This document shows, in pieces, positions 21,001-30,607 of a stretch of 64,000 nt of DNA. Origin of the DNA: Kalaharituber pfeilii (taxonomy: Eukaryota; Ascomycota; Pezizomycetes; Pezizales; Pezizaceae). Both the position numbers and the translations under genes were made by a program. Location: the NCBI GenBank assembly GCA_015179045.1, contig WHUZ01000086.1, positions 186,001 to 250,000 on the forward strand, read 5' to 3'. Positions within the stretch are counted from its first letter, which is position 1; every line of letters begins with the position of its first letter. The notes beneath the pieces are model-generated. The model had not been told where the DNA came from. It saw only the letters and a list, made by a program, of their open reading frames with translations, and made no database searches.

Positions 21001-21454
21001 GCACTGCAATAGCAGTGAAAGCAAGCAGTAGTGACCTCCTTCCAGTGGCAGTACTCTCATCTGCACTTTATCACATTTGTAGCTGATGCATATGTGAAAC
21101 TCTTGAAACTGCACTCTCAATGATGTTAGTGCATATTGATTTCGGTATCTTCATTGTTGTAGATATTGTTTTATTGATAAAAGCAATATTGGGCTATTTG
21201 GTATGCGAATTTGGACAATCTATCACGAAATTGAACTAGTCTCATGGATATCCACAGTCAAGCATACGAAAATATGCTAATTTATGCCAACTACTGCATA
21301 ATGCATAATATGCGTTTATCCCCTGTCCGGATACTTATTTTTTCGGCTAGTAGATACCTCTGCAACCGGGCAGGCTAGTCTACAGTCCCCTGTCGATACC
21401 CCTGCATCGGGGCAGGCCAGACTGGCCTGCCCGGAGAGGTCCCGGACAGTCAAG

Positions 21455-22060
21455 TCATGATCAAGTAGTGACTGGCCTGGAGATGGGTCGCTGGCAAGAA
21501 AGCCATCTACCTGGGAGCGTGCGGAATGGTCATGGTCAACGACACAGAGGTCCTGGCAGCTGCAGCAGTAGTTGAGGTTCTGGGCAGCAAGACAGCATCG
21601 CTGATAATCAACACTGCGTGAATCTACTTCGCAGTCTGGCAGATGGAGGGGTGGGATAAATCATAACGCACAGGGCAGCAGACCGGTTGGGGAGAGCGGC
21701 GATGAATGCAAAGGCTGAGCTGCGGGTAGTGTTTCTATGAGGGCAGTACCAATACCTTACTTCATGTTCTTTTGAGACTATCCGAGGGTTTTGATGTTAC
21801 ACAATTATGACTAGAACTATTAATAAATTTCTCGAGATGGGTCTATTTGTTACGTTTTTACTACGATATATGTCTCCAATTGTTACTCCTCTATGACTAG
21901 CAAAAGTATAATGACGGGGACGAGAGCAGTATTAAGACTTGAACTGCTAGTTATGTATATTCATCCTCCATATATTCGTTAAATTGTTACTGTTGATACT
22001 GCTTGCCTATACAGGTAGTTGTATCCTGCACCAGCAGGAGAGTTTTTCGCTCCATGACGC
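21455..22060. other. Unassigned, possible transposon remnant
   Basis: One frame near 21480-21620 (RWVAGKKAIYLGACGMVMV) is coding-like but soon hits stops. The remainder is AT-rich and featureless. Confidence 0.25.
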
Positions 22061-22072
22061 ACATGAAAGCAC

Positions 22073-22126
22073 CCATCGCCATAGCCCTTAGGGCGGCATG
22101 CGAGTATTGATATAAAAAAAACAAAA
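22073..22126 (+). mobile_element. Hairpin-only family A retroposon (54 bp)
   Basis: It starts CCATCGCCATAGCCCTTAGG, ends in AAAACAAAA, and is flanked by a 12-bp duplication, ACATGAAAGCAC, at 22061-22072 and 22127-22138. Confidence 0.9.
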
Positions 22127-22595
22127 ACATGAAAGCACGAAGTCACACTAAGCCACTGAATGCCACAGCACCAAAAATTCCTTCCTGATGTAACTATAAC
22201 AGCGGAGGACTTTTGGTACTTTCAATAAAATTCTAATCTTCTCTTACCTCTATAACTCAGCAACCTAGCCTGGATACTGGGGTCACGGGTCTACCCACAA
22301 GGATGGGGATATCCAAAAAAAAAGACCCGTAAGGCTGCCAGTGACCATTCGGCCTGATCAACCGATACTACGGCAGGACAATGCATAGACACGTCGGGTC
22401 ATGGAAGCGTTCACCAGAAGGGTCCAGCGGTTGATAGATAGGGTTATACACTGAGTGGCAAGAGCATGGCATGTTGAGGATAGCCTATTGAATATGATTC
22501 GCATGCATTAAGCATAGGTAGCATAGGCAATAAAATACATAGTGGGACCGCGCAGGGAGTTGGCTACATGAGGGAGTCTTCCGGCCTCAAAGATG
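22127..22595. other. Intergenic, no gene recognised
   Basis: No ORF of interest and no repeat was found between the retroposed tail and the hAT-like element. Confidence 0.4.
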
Positions 22596-23448
22596 CAGTG
22601 TTCCCAACGGGCCGGCCATAGAAATCTAGGCCGGCCGTGAGGTCCGCCCGCGCCGGTCCAGGCGGCCTGAATGTTTCAGGCCGGCCCAGGCCGCCCAGGC
22701 CGGTCCAGGCCATTCAGGCCATTCAGGCCATTCAGGCCGGTCCAGGCCATTCAGGCTGCAGTGTAAGTTAAGTTATACAGTAGCTAGCTATATACAGAAC
22801 GTACTCTAAATTCTACGTATACCTCATTCTCTAATGTTTAGGATTTTGCTTGCTGATTTTACACCGCCAGTATCGCTTTCCATTAGCCATGCACATCTTC
22901 ACCATAGTGTCAAATCCAACTTTGTCGCACCAGATTTTTGTAACCCAAATTCCAGAAGACTCGATATCGGCATCAGATTGGACTGCAGGGAATCGTTGAT
23001 GCAAGGTCAAAACTTGAACTGCACTATGGAGAGTGAAGAATAGGAGAATACTAAAGGAATCATCATCGCCAGTACCGGTGGTTGGAATGTCTGTCTCCCT
23101 GCAATACTAATAAGAAATTAGTATATAGTCAAGCGATACAAAAAAAAATTACTTACCTGAATACCTGCGAAAAGCGCTGCTCAATAAAAAAAAGTCTAGA
23201 TAGTTATCCGAAAATATTGAAAGGTTCATATTAAATCCGTGGCCAAGTAACCTGAAGGTGGCCCCTGAAATAGCCTCGTAACCAGCCCTCGTGCCCCTGA
23301 AATTGCTTGAACGGCCTAAATGGCCTGGACGGCCTGGACCGGCCTGGGCGGCCTGGGCGGCCTGGGCTGTTTCAGGCCTGCCAAGCCAGGCCGCCAAGCC
23401 GGCCGGTCCAGGCGGCCTGGTCGGCGGCCTGGCCGGTTGGGAACACTG
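22596..23448. mobile_element. hAT-like MITE (853 bp)
   Basis: The ends are CAGTGTTCCCAACGGG and CCGGTTGGGAACACTG, with an 8-bp duplication, CAAAGATG, at 22588-22595 and 23449-23456. An 8-bp duplication and CA(G/A)TG-type ends fit the hAT superfamily. Next to each end lies an array of AGGCC(GGTCC/ATTC) words in inverted orientation (about 22618-22757 and 23305-23435). The interior encodes nothing recognisable, so it is non-autonomous. Confidence 0.85.
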
Positions 23449-23737
23449 CAAAGATGTGTGGTCAAGCTTCAAGGGTTGTCCTAAGTTACACTCCAATTTT
23501 AACTACCTTATCGTAGTCTACGTAACAGCTGCTCTGAATGTGGGCCTGGACATGAGGCTGACTCGAGACTGGCTATGGTAATATATAGACACAGCATTGG
23601 ATAACGACTCACGCTGGAAGGTGGGGGCCAGACTGGCATATATAATTAGCAATTTATCAGTAAAAAAGTAGTAGTTCAGCGGTGAATTTAAACCAAATAA
23701 GCAGCAGGGAGCAAATGAAGGCAGAAGAGAGCTACTG

Positions 23738-23829
23738 TACGTAGGATAGATAGGTAGTTGCTTCAACCTGGCCCGGGTATATGGGTCCCCGCCATGGGCT
23801 TGTAGCCAAAAAAAGAAAAAAAAAAAAGT
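23738..23829 (+). mobile_element. Decayed family B LINE tail
   Basis: The text CCTGGCCCGGGTATATGGGTCCCCGCCATGGGCTTGTAGCC plus poly(A) matches the 3' end of family B but lacks the GCGGGGTTACGTGA part. GCTACTGT occurs on both sides (about 23731 and 23831) as a possible short duplication. Confidence 0.5.
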
Positions 23830-24070
23830 GCTACTGTCGGCTGTGAAAGCCTGAGGAAGGCGAGGAAACAAGGGCACACCGCGTGACATGGCACCATGGT
23901 TGGCATCAACGGGCCTCCAGGCATAGAAGGAGCTAAAGAGATGGCCTTCACTAAGGAGGGAGAGGCGGATAGATTCAAGGAGTTTGTAGAGGCCGTAGCA
24001 GAAGTGTTAAGTCAACGAGAGCCGGGAACAGTGATTGGAACAAATTTCTCATTTTCCCGTTCTGCTGCTA

Positions 24071-24838
24071 TTTTTTTTTTTTTTACCAAAAGAAATATCA
24101 TTGCTCGTATTCCGTCCTATGGGCTATGACGAGAATAAATACAAGGAGGTAAATAAGAAATAAAATAAGATAAACGAAATCAAAGATATTTTTTTTTTTT
24201 TTATATCATTACTCGTATGCCGCCCTTTGGGCAATGACGAGAATCAAAGATATAGATAACTAGAGCCATAAGCATAAGAGGATCGTTCATCTCTCTATCC
24301 ACCTCAGCAACTCCATCATGGAGTCCTCTTTCCCCCCCTTGACACCGGGGGCATCTGTATCGTCTCTAGCCGTCCTGGCGGCCTCCTCCTCCATACCTTG
24401 CACCTGTTCCAAATGTGTGCCAACGCCCCCTCCTCCATTCCGCCCCACCTGCATTCTGGGCTGTCTGCTTTACCAACTTTGTGTCTCCATGCCCTCGGGC
24501 CTTTTCCTTCCAACAGGCCTCTCATGGTGCGTAACAAACCCTCCAGGCTCTGTAACGGTCTATAGTTCAGGCCCAGTCCATTCCTTTCCTGAGCTCGCTG
24601 TGCTTTGGCCACCATGCGCATTCCTGCCTCCGTTATCGTCCCGGTCTGGTATGGACGATCCCCAGCTTTACCACCTTGTCTGCCTCTTCATTGCCCCTCC
24701 CATCACTGCCACATCTAACCCTCCTCACATTATCCTTCCCCCCAAGGCGCTCCTGCACATCTGGCTGGCTCAGTTTGGAGTCGGCCTTCCATCCGCAATC
24801 CTGTCTAGTCTCACCGCAAGACTCTCTAGCTCTCGTCA
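24071..24838 (-). mobile_element. LINE family A fragment, frameshifted, broken by a second LINE
   Basis: Minus-strand frames give GNEEADKVVKLGI (RNase H, 24633-24920) and LNYRPLQSLEGLLRTMRGLL ... PECRW (24316-24621) in different frames. Tail and poly(A) lie at 24071-24135. A 52-bp tail (24190-24241) and an opposite-strand LINE (from 24839) are inserted within it. Its own target duplication was not found. Confidence 0.8.
24190..24241 (-). mobile_element. Hairpin-only family A retroposon (52 bp)
   Basis: A 12-bp duplication, AATCAAAGATAT, lies at 24178-24189 and 24242-24253. It consists only of poly-T and one hairpin unit on the + strand. Confidence 0.9.
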
Positions 24839-25476
24839 CCTCAAAGCGATCTCCGAAGGCAGACCGACCACAGGAGGAGCAGCACACATGGCCAGAAGAT
24901 CCTGGGAAGACAGAACGCAATGGGGGTGGCCGGATGTGGCGGTCCTATGGGTGAAAGGTCATAAAGGCAACGAGAACGCGGAGGAGAGAAACAGGCTAAG
25001 ACTTGAATACACACCTTTAAAAACGCCTAGAAAGGCTGACTGGACGCCTGGCCGGGCTGATAAGGGGTAAAGGCCGCAGAGCCTGGAAGCACAAGATCAA
25101 CAAGGCGGAAAGCCCAGAGTGCCGATGGTGCGGGGAAGGGGAAGAGACGACATCACACATCTGTGAAACGTGCCGGGTATGGAAACAGAGATGGCCAGGG
25201 GGCCAGGGGGCGGTGAGATGACCACCAGAGGCCAAAGAGGAGAGAGACCCGTTGGTAGAAATGTTGATATGGGCGGGAACGCAATGACGGCAGACTTCGT
25301 GACATTTATCTTTTCATTTAGCTACTTTCCATACTATCAGGGGACGACTGCGGGGCAGTTTCCTTAATATTTCTCGTCTCATGGCATCTTTCACTCTCCT
25401 ATGTAACTAATCTCACCATAGCCCGTCGGGCGCATGTGAGTAATAACATTTTTTTAAAAAAAAAAAAAAAAAAAAA
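24839..25476 (+). mobile_element. 5'-truncated LINE, family A, nested head to head in another copy
   Basis: A perfect 14-bp duplication, TCTAGCTCTCGTCA, lies at 24825-24838 and 25477-25490. The + strand has the RNase H segment VAVLWVKGHKG, then the Cys/His motif region in another frame (ESPECRWCGEG around 25110) and the tail CTCACCATAGCCCGTCGGGCGC followed by poly(A). The frames are interrupted, so the copy is dead. Confidence 0.88.
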
Positions 25477-25490
25477 TCTAGCTCTCGTCA

Positions 25491-26166
25491 TAAAACCGAG
25501 CACGACTATATACAAGTTATGAACCAAAATAGGTAGTGACTGAAGTTTCAGAGTGCGCTAAGGTGCAAGTCTCGTGCGGCCGCAAACATTCATGTAATTT
25601 TGGCTGACTACCTGCAGGTCTGATTACTTGTCCTTTAGTGACGTGCTGCTAGGTATAGTGGATGTTTTTCTACTAGTGGTCTTGGGAGACCTCGAGTGAG
25701 CATTTGCATGTATGATTACTAAGTAAATATGTTTGAGCGATGTAGAGTACTAGTTTTGGGAGCTGTCTCAATTTCACAGTCACTTGTTGGAGGTCCTTCA
25801 TTATCATTGGCGCAAGGAGATGATTTAACTGTCCGGGCGCTCCGAATGTAACACATGAAGGCTGTAACTGGAGATGTACCCAAAAAGGCTAGCTGACTGA
25901 TTCAAACGCCGAAGACAACCCACAGCCACGGATCTTCACTTATGCTTACTCACTTCGCCAACAGCACATCAGTGCCTTCAACTTTGCGAAATGCGTATTT
26001 ATTACCCCCAAACCTTAACGACGGAGAAAGGAACGTCAGGTAGCCTGGTTCCATGGGTCGCCTTCTTTGAGGATCATCTGACCGTTATGGCCACCTCAGT
26101 TCGACAAATCGCTTAACGTTCATTGATGCATGCACTGCCATTGTTCTCTATTCCAACATGCTAGAT
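25491..26166. other. Intergenic, no gene recognised
   Basis: About 680 bp without a convincing ORF or repeat. Confidence 0.4.
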
Positions 26167-26178
26167 GACACAAGCATT

Positions 26179-26238
26179 TTTTTTTTTTTTTTTTTTTAAT
26201 ATAATTACTCGCATGCCGCCCTGTGGGCTATGGCGAGG
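26179..26238 (-). mobile_element. Hairpin-only family A retroposon (60 bp)
   Basis: A 12-bp duplication, GACACAAGCATT, lies at 26167-26178 and 26239-26250. Content is poly-T, AATATAATTACTCGCATGCC and the rest of one hairpin, ending GGCTATGGCGAGG. Confidence 0.9.
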
Positions 26239-26428
26239 GACACAAGCATTATCCTTCATCACTTTAAATTTTCTGTCGCTTTTGGGACCTAACTCGGTGG
26301 CTAAGCTCTTAACCGCCTTGCAGGGCGACCTATTTGTGAGGCTTTTATTGATGTGGCCAGGCGTAATTGTTAAAACGAGTGACCACTACTTGACCTGCCG
26401 CTAGAGCTCCCTGTCAATAATGGTGGTT

Positions 26429-26490
26429 ACCTGCAATAGGCTTGTAGCCTATATGCGGGGTTACGTGACCAAAAATAAAAGGAAAAAAAA
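26429..26490 (+). mobile_element. Short family B retroposon (62 bp)
   Basis: It starts ACCTGCAATAGGCTTGTAGC, contains GCGGGGTTACGTGACC and a mixed poly(A). The flanks ATAATGGTGGTT (26417-26428) and ATAATTGTGGTT (26491-26502) match at 11 of 12 positions. Confidence 0.78.
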
Positions 26491-26689
26491 ATAATTGTGG
26501 TTGTTCGTGGCATGGGATGATTTGTTAACAATCATGGAATCACTGAACTAGAATGTGTATACATCAAAGAATGATATCAGGGTGGGGGTGGGCTGTATAC
26601 AATTATGATCGGCTGAAGCTTAACTGCATTTAAGTTTACATTGATACGATGAAAGATTAGAGTGTTCCAATTTTGCGCTTTGTCGCAGA

Positions 26690-26752
26690 CTTTTTTTTTT
26701 TTTTTTCTTTTTTTCTCACGTGGCCCCGCGTGCAGCTGTTCGCCATTGCAGG
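26690..26752 (-). mobile_element. Short family B retroposon (63 bp)
   Basis: Poly-T, CTCACGTGGCCCCGCGTGCA and GTTCGCCATTGCAGGG on the + strand form one B unit. The flanks GCGCTTTGTCGCAGA (26675-26689) and GCGCTGCGTCGCAGA (26753-26767) match at 13 of 15 positions. Confidence 0.75.
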
Positions 26753-26979
26753 GCGCTGCGTCGCAGAGATAACCTTTAAAGGAGCAAGAGAGGAACCGGA
26801 AGACGCACTTGTATATTAAGTTCCGCAGCTATAGCTCCTGGTTCCAGGAAATTGATTGATATCACTCTATTCTCAAGGTTGTTCAAAAAATTCGCGGCAT
26901 TTCCTTTCCAAGGCCGTTCTCCTCCCATTGCCAAAATAGCAATTAGCTAGCAAACCCAAATTCGGTAGAAAACTTCACA

Positions 26980-28760
26980 ATGGGCAATTGGACAGCAGGT
27001 GTGCTTTGCGGTATGCGCCTCGCAACGTTCACCTGCATGTTCATGGTCGGCGGCAACTCTGCCGCATATGCACAATCCATCAGAGGCAATTTCACCGTGC
27101 GACATCCGCCTCACCCACCGGAACTCATGATAGCAACTGTTCTTGGGACCGTCTTTGTAACTTTCCTGCTTCCCTTTCTGCCCTCGTCGCATTAATGCTC
27201 TGTCCCTAGCTTCAGAGGCCGATTTAACGAGTTAACGTGACCGTAGGGCTGCATTGGAGGTTCCTGGTCCTTTGTCACCTTTGTCCCCTGTGCCATTGCC
27301 TCAACCGCGCATAGCTCCTCCCATCGCTACATGATCTATCTCTTCATCTCAGCACTCGTGGACCTGATGCTCACGGTGGGACTTGCATTGGCAGCGGTAG
27401 AGCAGGCAAAATATCTCCCTAGGCCACTTGGAATGTGTCGGAATCTTGAACAGCTGAAACCAGATCATGGGAATGGGAAAAGCTATTTTGACTTGTTAGG
27501 GGAACTGCTGTACGGAGAGAATGGCGATCCTATAGGTGCGGAGAACATATGTAAAGGGTTTGTGTTGGTGTGGAAATTGGAGATTGCGATGGCGTAGGTT
27601 GACCTGATGCGCTTAAAGCCGGTGTGAGGGATAAATGACAGGTGGTTGACAATGGAACTGATAAATAGCGTTCTTTCTGGCATCGCTTGCCTTATTGCGT
27701 CACACTCCATCTTTATGCCGCCATTGATCGATTACCTCCTAAAGATCTTCACCCCAGTGAAAGTGGGCATCTCTTATCTACGCTACTGGACCCGCGCCTC
27801 CCAGCGCCGGGCCGGACGGCGCCATGCAAGGCGTGCAATAGAAACTGAGAAGGCTCAGATAGAGCTTGCAAAACAAAGACGTTCGCAGGCCGCTGCAGAT
27901 GCTGAGGTTGGGATACGAAATTACGGCGAGAAGACAGTAAGTGTATCAAGTGCCGAAGGGTATTTGTCAAAGATGCTGGGGAGTTATGGCATTGCAACAG
28001 CCTTGGCGAAAGGGTGCCATCATGCAGATTTCAGGAGCTTGATGAGGGTCTCTCGGGCTGTGAGGGCGGCGGCAGCAGGGGCGATGGCAATAGAGGTGGT
28101 GAGGAAGGTCACCTGTAGTGCGGGAAGTAAAGGTCAATGCTGGAGCTGTGGGGAGCAGATTTGTAGGGTAAGTGGACCGTTTGACTTTCTTCCCCTGACA
28201 TATTTCAACACTGCGCAGCTTCACGACCCAACCAGAGGAAACTATATAGGCAGAGGGCTTTGCGCTGATGTTTTCTGCGGAAGGACTGTACCAACTCTCA
28301 AACCGTTCACCGCGGCAATGAAGTCTCCTTCCACCTCAACTGCAAGCCCCACTGCTCAGGATGCTATCGCCGCAAGTTCTGCTACCAGCGGCCCAGGTTG
28401 ATGAACGACAACAACCGCTGGTGGTGGGTCTCTACACCCAACCTGTGCTACTGCGACAAGCAGAGACTCGGCGTAGCGGACACTTATGAAGTAAGCCTGT
28501 GTAGGCTATGTAAGCTGGAGAATGATCAGATGGTGTTGCTTGAGCGGCGGCAGGCAAGGGGGGCCATGGGTGCGGATCATCCTGAAGGGGCAGCACAGGC
28601 GTTGGCGGGGGGCCAATGGAGGTGTTTAGATAGCCTCGTCACCAGGTGTGTGGAGTGTGGGAGGTTTATGAAGAGGAATGATGCCAGCAGAGTGTGGTGG
28701 GTATGTGCACGTTGCGATAGGGACTGTGGGGCAGAGTTTCATGATAGGTGCTGCAAGTAG
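26980..28760 (+). CDS. Predicted four-TM protein with a Cys-rich C-terminal half (508 aa, four exons)
   Basis: Model join(26980..27156,27247..27593,27642..28167,28284..28760). The introns (90, 48 and 116 bp) have GT/AG ends and restore one frame. Without splicing, the second exon would stop within a hydrophobic C-terminus. Hydrophobic segments lie near residues 7-30, 48-78, 87-110 and 163-200. A basic helical stretch follows (RASQRRAGRRHARRAIETEK), then from residue 341 Cys clusters: CWSCGEQIC, CKPHCSGCYRRKFC, CYC, CRLC, CVECGRF, CARCDRDCGAEFHDRCC. Spacing suggests several zinc-binding knuckles, loosely ribbon or RING-like, but no named family fits. The order, membrane part then cytosolic zinc-rich tail, could suit a membrane-anchored adaptor or ligase-like protein; that is conjecture. 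The start lies in TTCACAATGGG. The last intron is the least certain. Confidence 0.72.
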
Positions 28761-29107
28761 ATGAGTGTTTGCTTCATTTTTATAGTGCATAGTTACGTGC
28801 TTGTCTCGTAACCAAGTGCATAACACCACTTGCGATACAAGCGAGTAGCGGGGCGCTTTTGCGGATAGAGCATAACATATTAATACATGGGCATAATGAA
28901 ATGGCTTTTGCGACGCACACCTAGCACAGTACTGTAGCAATTGGCGCCACTTACTTACACAATCCTTGATCACTATGGAAGTACATGGAAGACACCTTAG
29001 AGAACACACCCATCTCTGTTACAGTCATCGGGCAATATCGGTGTTTGCATACTTGGATCGATATGAGGGAACATAAAGTGATACATGCATTCGGTAGTAA
29101 TTACTAA
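28761..29107. other. Intergenic, no gene recognised
   Basis: 3' flank of the membrane/Cys-rich gene and 5' flank of tRNA-Ser. No repeat was seen. Confidence 0.4.
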
Positions 29108-29208
29108 GACGTCGTGCCCGAGTGGTTAAGGGGTTTGACTCGAATAATCATTTGATTATGGGCATCAAATACGTTCTGCGTGCGCAAGTTCGAATCTTGT
29201 CGACGTCG
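29108..29208 (+). tRNA. tRNA-Ser (CGA) with an intron
   Basis: Acceptor GACGTCG pairs with CGACGTC and the discriminator is G. The D arm is CCCGAGTGGTTAAGGGG. Anticodon stem TTTGA/TCAAA encloses a loop starting CTCGAA, so the anticodon is CGA, split 3' by an intron of about 19-20 nt. A long variable arm and T arm (GCAAG TTCGAAT CTTGT) follow. An eight-T terminator lies at about 29213-29220. Confidence 0.93.
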
Positions 29209-29940
29209 TTATGTTTTTTTTGCTGTTGTGAGTGACGTAGTTCCTAGCAGCAATCATCGCGAATTGTGAATAGAGAAAAATAATAAAATTCCATTTCTGT
29301 CCTATGTCAAGTACCATCCAGCAACCCCCAACTCCGTCAAACCTTATGATATACCTCTCAGAGAAGTCAGCACTCATCCATCACATCCTCCCTTCAATCA
29401 TGCGGCGGCGCAAAAGAAACAGCCAAGAGCGCGCCATCAAAGCCACTCCCAATACGCTATTGCCGATTCTTGAAAGCAAGAAGCGACATCACAGTACAGA
29501 CTCTCCTGCAAGATCCTACCATTAAACGAGTTCCAGCGAAGACCATTGTAGAAAGGACACGAAATAAGGAAAAAAGAAAACAACAAATAATCCAAGCAAA
29601 CTGATAGCAACGTGCACTAGCCTGCAATTGTAAACCAACCAGAAATTAAGAATTAAGATATGCTCCTTCGGTTCTCATCATCGCGCGGTGAAGGAGTGAA
29701 TGATGATAAGAACATTGCCTGCGTAGTCCCGTTACCCTGTTTACCACTCGCACTGCTGACTGATTCCTTCGAATATATCCGTCCGTCCCTCTCTATTCCC
29801 ATATATCCTTGCCTGGCGGGAAGGGGAAGGTCAAAAGCAGCTGGTAGCAAACAATTAATACCTTCTGTGCAAAGCAGATTGAGTAGATGCATATGGAACT
29901 TACATCGACCTTCCCTCTACCAACTTCCCATTAAATGCTT
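29209..29940. other. Intergenic, no gene recognised
   Basis: Short overlapping ORFs on both strands (for example 29304-29525 +) are low in complexity and unsupported. The 3' flank of the secreted-protein gene lies at the right end. Confidence 0.35.
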
Positions 29941-30388
29941 CTAAGCAGCACACTGGTTCTTAACAGCAACCTCCTTGCAAGGGAAAGGTCCATACGGGAC
30001 ATCGCAAAGAGTGTTGCAGACAACGCCAGGGGCGACCCAGACGCGGTGCTCGTGCCCGGGAACGGTGTCAATGCGCCATTGCGTGTTGGTGTCCTGGGGG
30101 TTGCCGGCGGCGCGGAAACCGGGACGGCTATAATTTGCGACGTCAGTAACGAATGATACTCCGTTGACTTTGGAGGTCGAGAGCATGTGAAACTTACCAT
30201 CCACAGTAGAGCTTGCCAAGGAAGTTAGAGCATGGAGCAGTGATGTCACAGTTGTTCGGGCTGGAAGTGCACTGGGGGCATGGTCGTGGGGCCGGGGGAG
30301 TGTCATGTGCCTCCGCAACAGGGGAAGCCAAAGTGGAGTAGATGGAAGCGACGAGAAGGGCGACAACGAAGGCGGTGAAGCGAGCCAT
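29941..30388 (-). CDS. Small secreted Cys-rich protein (125 aa, two exons)
   Basis: Model complement(join(29941..30127,30198..30388)). The 70-bp intron begins GTAAGTTTCAC and ends AAATTATAG, splitting a TGC codon. A clear signal peptide opens the protein (MARFTAFVVALLVASIYSTL, cleavage likely near residues 22-26). The mature part has ten Cys, with CPQC, then NC, PC, YCGCRPGF, VCNTLC, PC and QC. The YCGCRPGF piece resembles the end of an EGF-like module. Size, signal peptide and even Cys number suit an extracellular disulfide-bonded protein such as an effector-like or wall-associated protein. A TATA box lies 160 bp upstream. The longer frame to 30607 is 5' leader, because it would bury the signal peptide. 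Confidence 0.85.
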
Positions 30389-30545
30389 TGCGGTATAAGA
30401 GTGTGGAATTGAAGACCTTTGGAAGAAGCGAGAGTTCAAAGATGGTTTGCAGCGAGAGTGGAGCGAGAGTAGTGCTGAGGCTGGATGCTGGATGCTGGAT
30501 GCTGTTGTGATGAGGAGAGAAGGGATGATGAGGAGAGCGTGGTGG

Positions 30546-30554
30546 CTTATATAG
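30546..30554 (-). promoter_or_regulatory. TATA box of the secreted-protein gene
   Basis: The minus strand reads CTATATAAG about 160 nt before the start codon at 30388. A CT-rich and ACAACAGC-containing leader lies between, as is common in strongly expressed fungal genes. Confidence 0.6.
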
Positions 30555-30607
30555 AGGTCGAGTGTGGTCTTGACGTAGTAAGGATTTATTCCCTGGCTTG
30601 AGTACAT

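Larger units (their letters stand above)
20194..21444. mobile_element. MULE-like DNA element with long terminal inverted repeats (1251 bp)
   Basis: Inverted ends of roughly 220 bp (about 20194-20420 and 21220-21444) are nearly identical, starting CGGGACCTCTCCGGGCAGGC. The element is flanked by a perfect 10-bp duplication, GACAGTCAAG, at 20184-20193 and 21445-21454. Long ends with a 9-11 bp duplication are typical of Mutator-like elements. No transposase ORF is visible, so it would be non-autonomous. The interior has a degenerate CTGTTC-type repeat and a 67-bp LINE tail at 20517-20583. Confidence 0.85.

Noticed and set aside
20194..21444. LTR retrotransposon or CRISPR-like reading of the long repeats
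   Set aside because: The repeats are inverted, not direct, and the 10-bp duplication fits a MULE-like DNA element; there are no spacers.
24318..25070. 250-codon + strand ORF
   Set aside because: It crosses the junction between two LINE copies of opposite orientation and reads antisense through the first.
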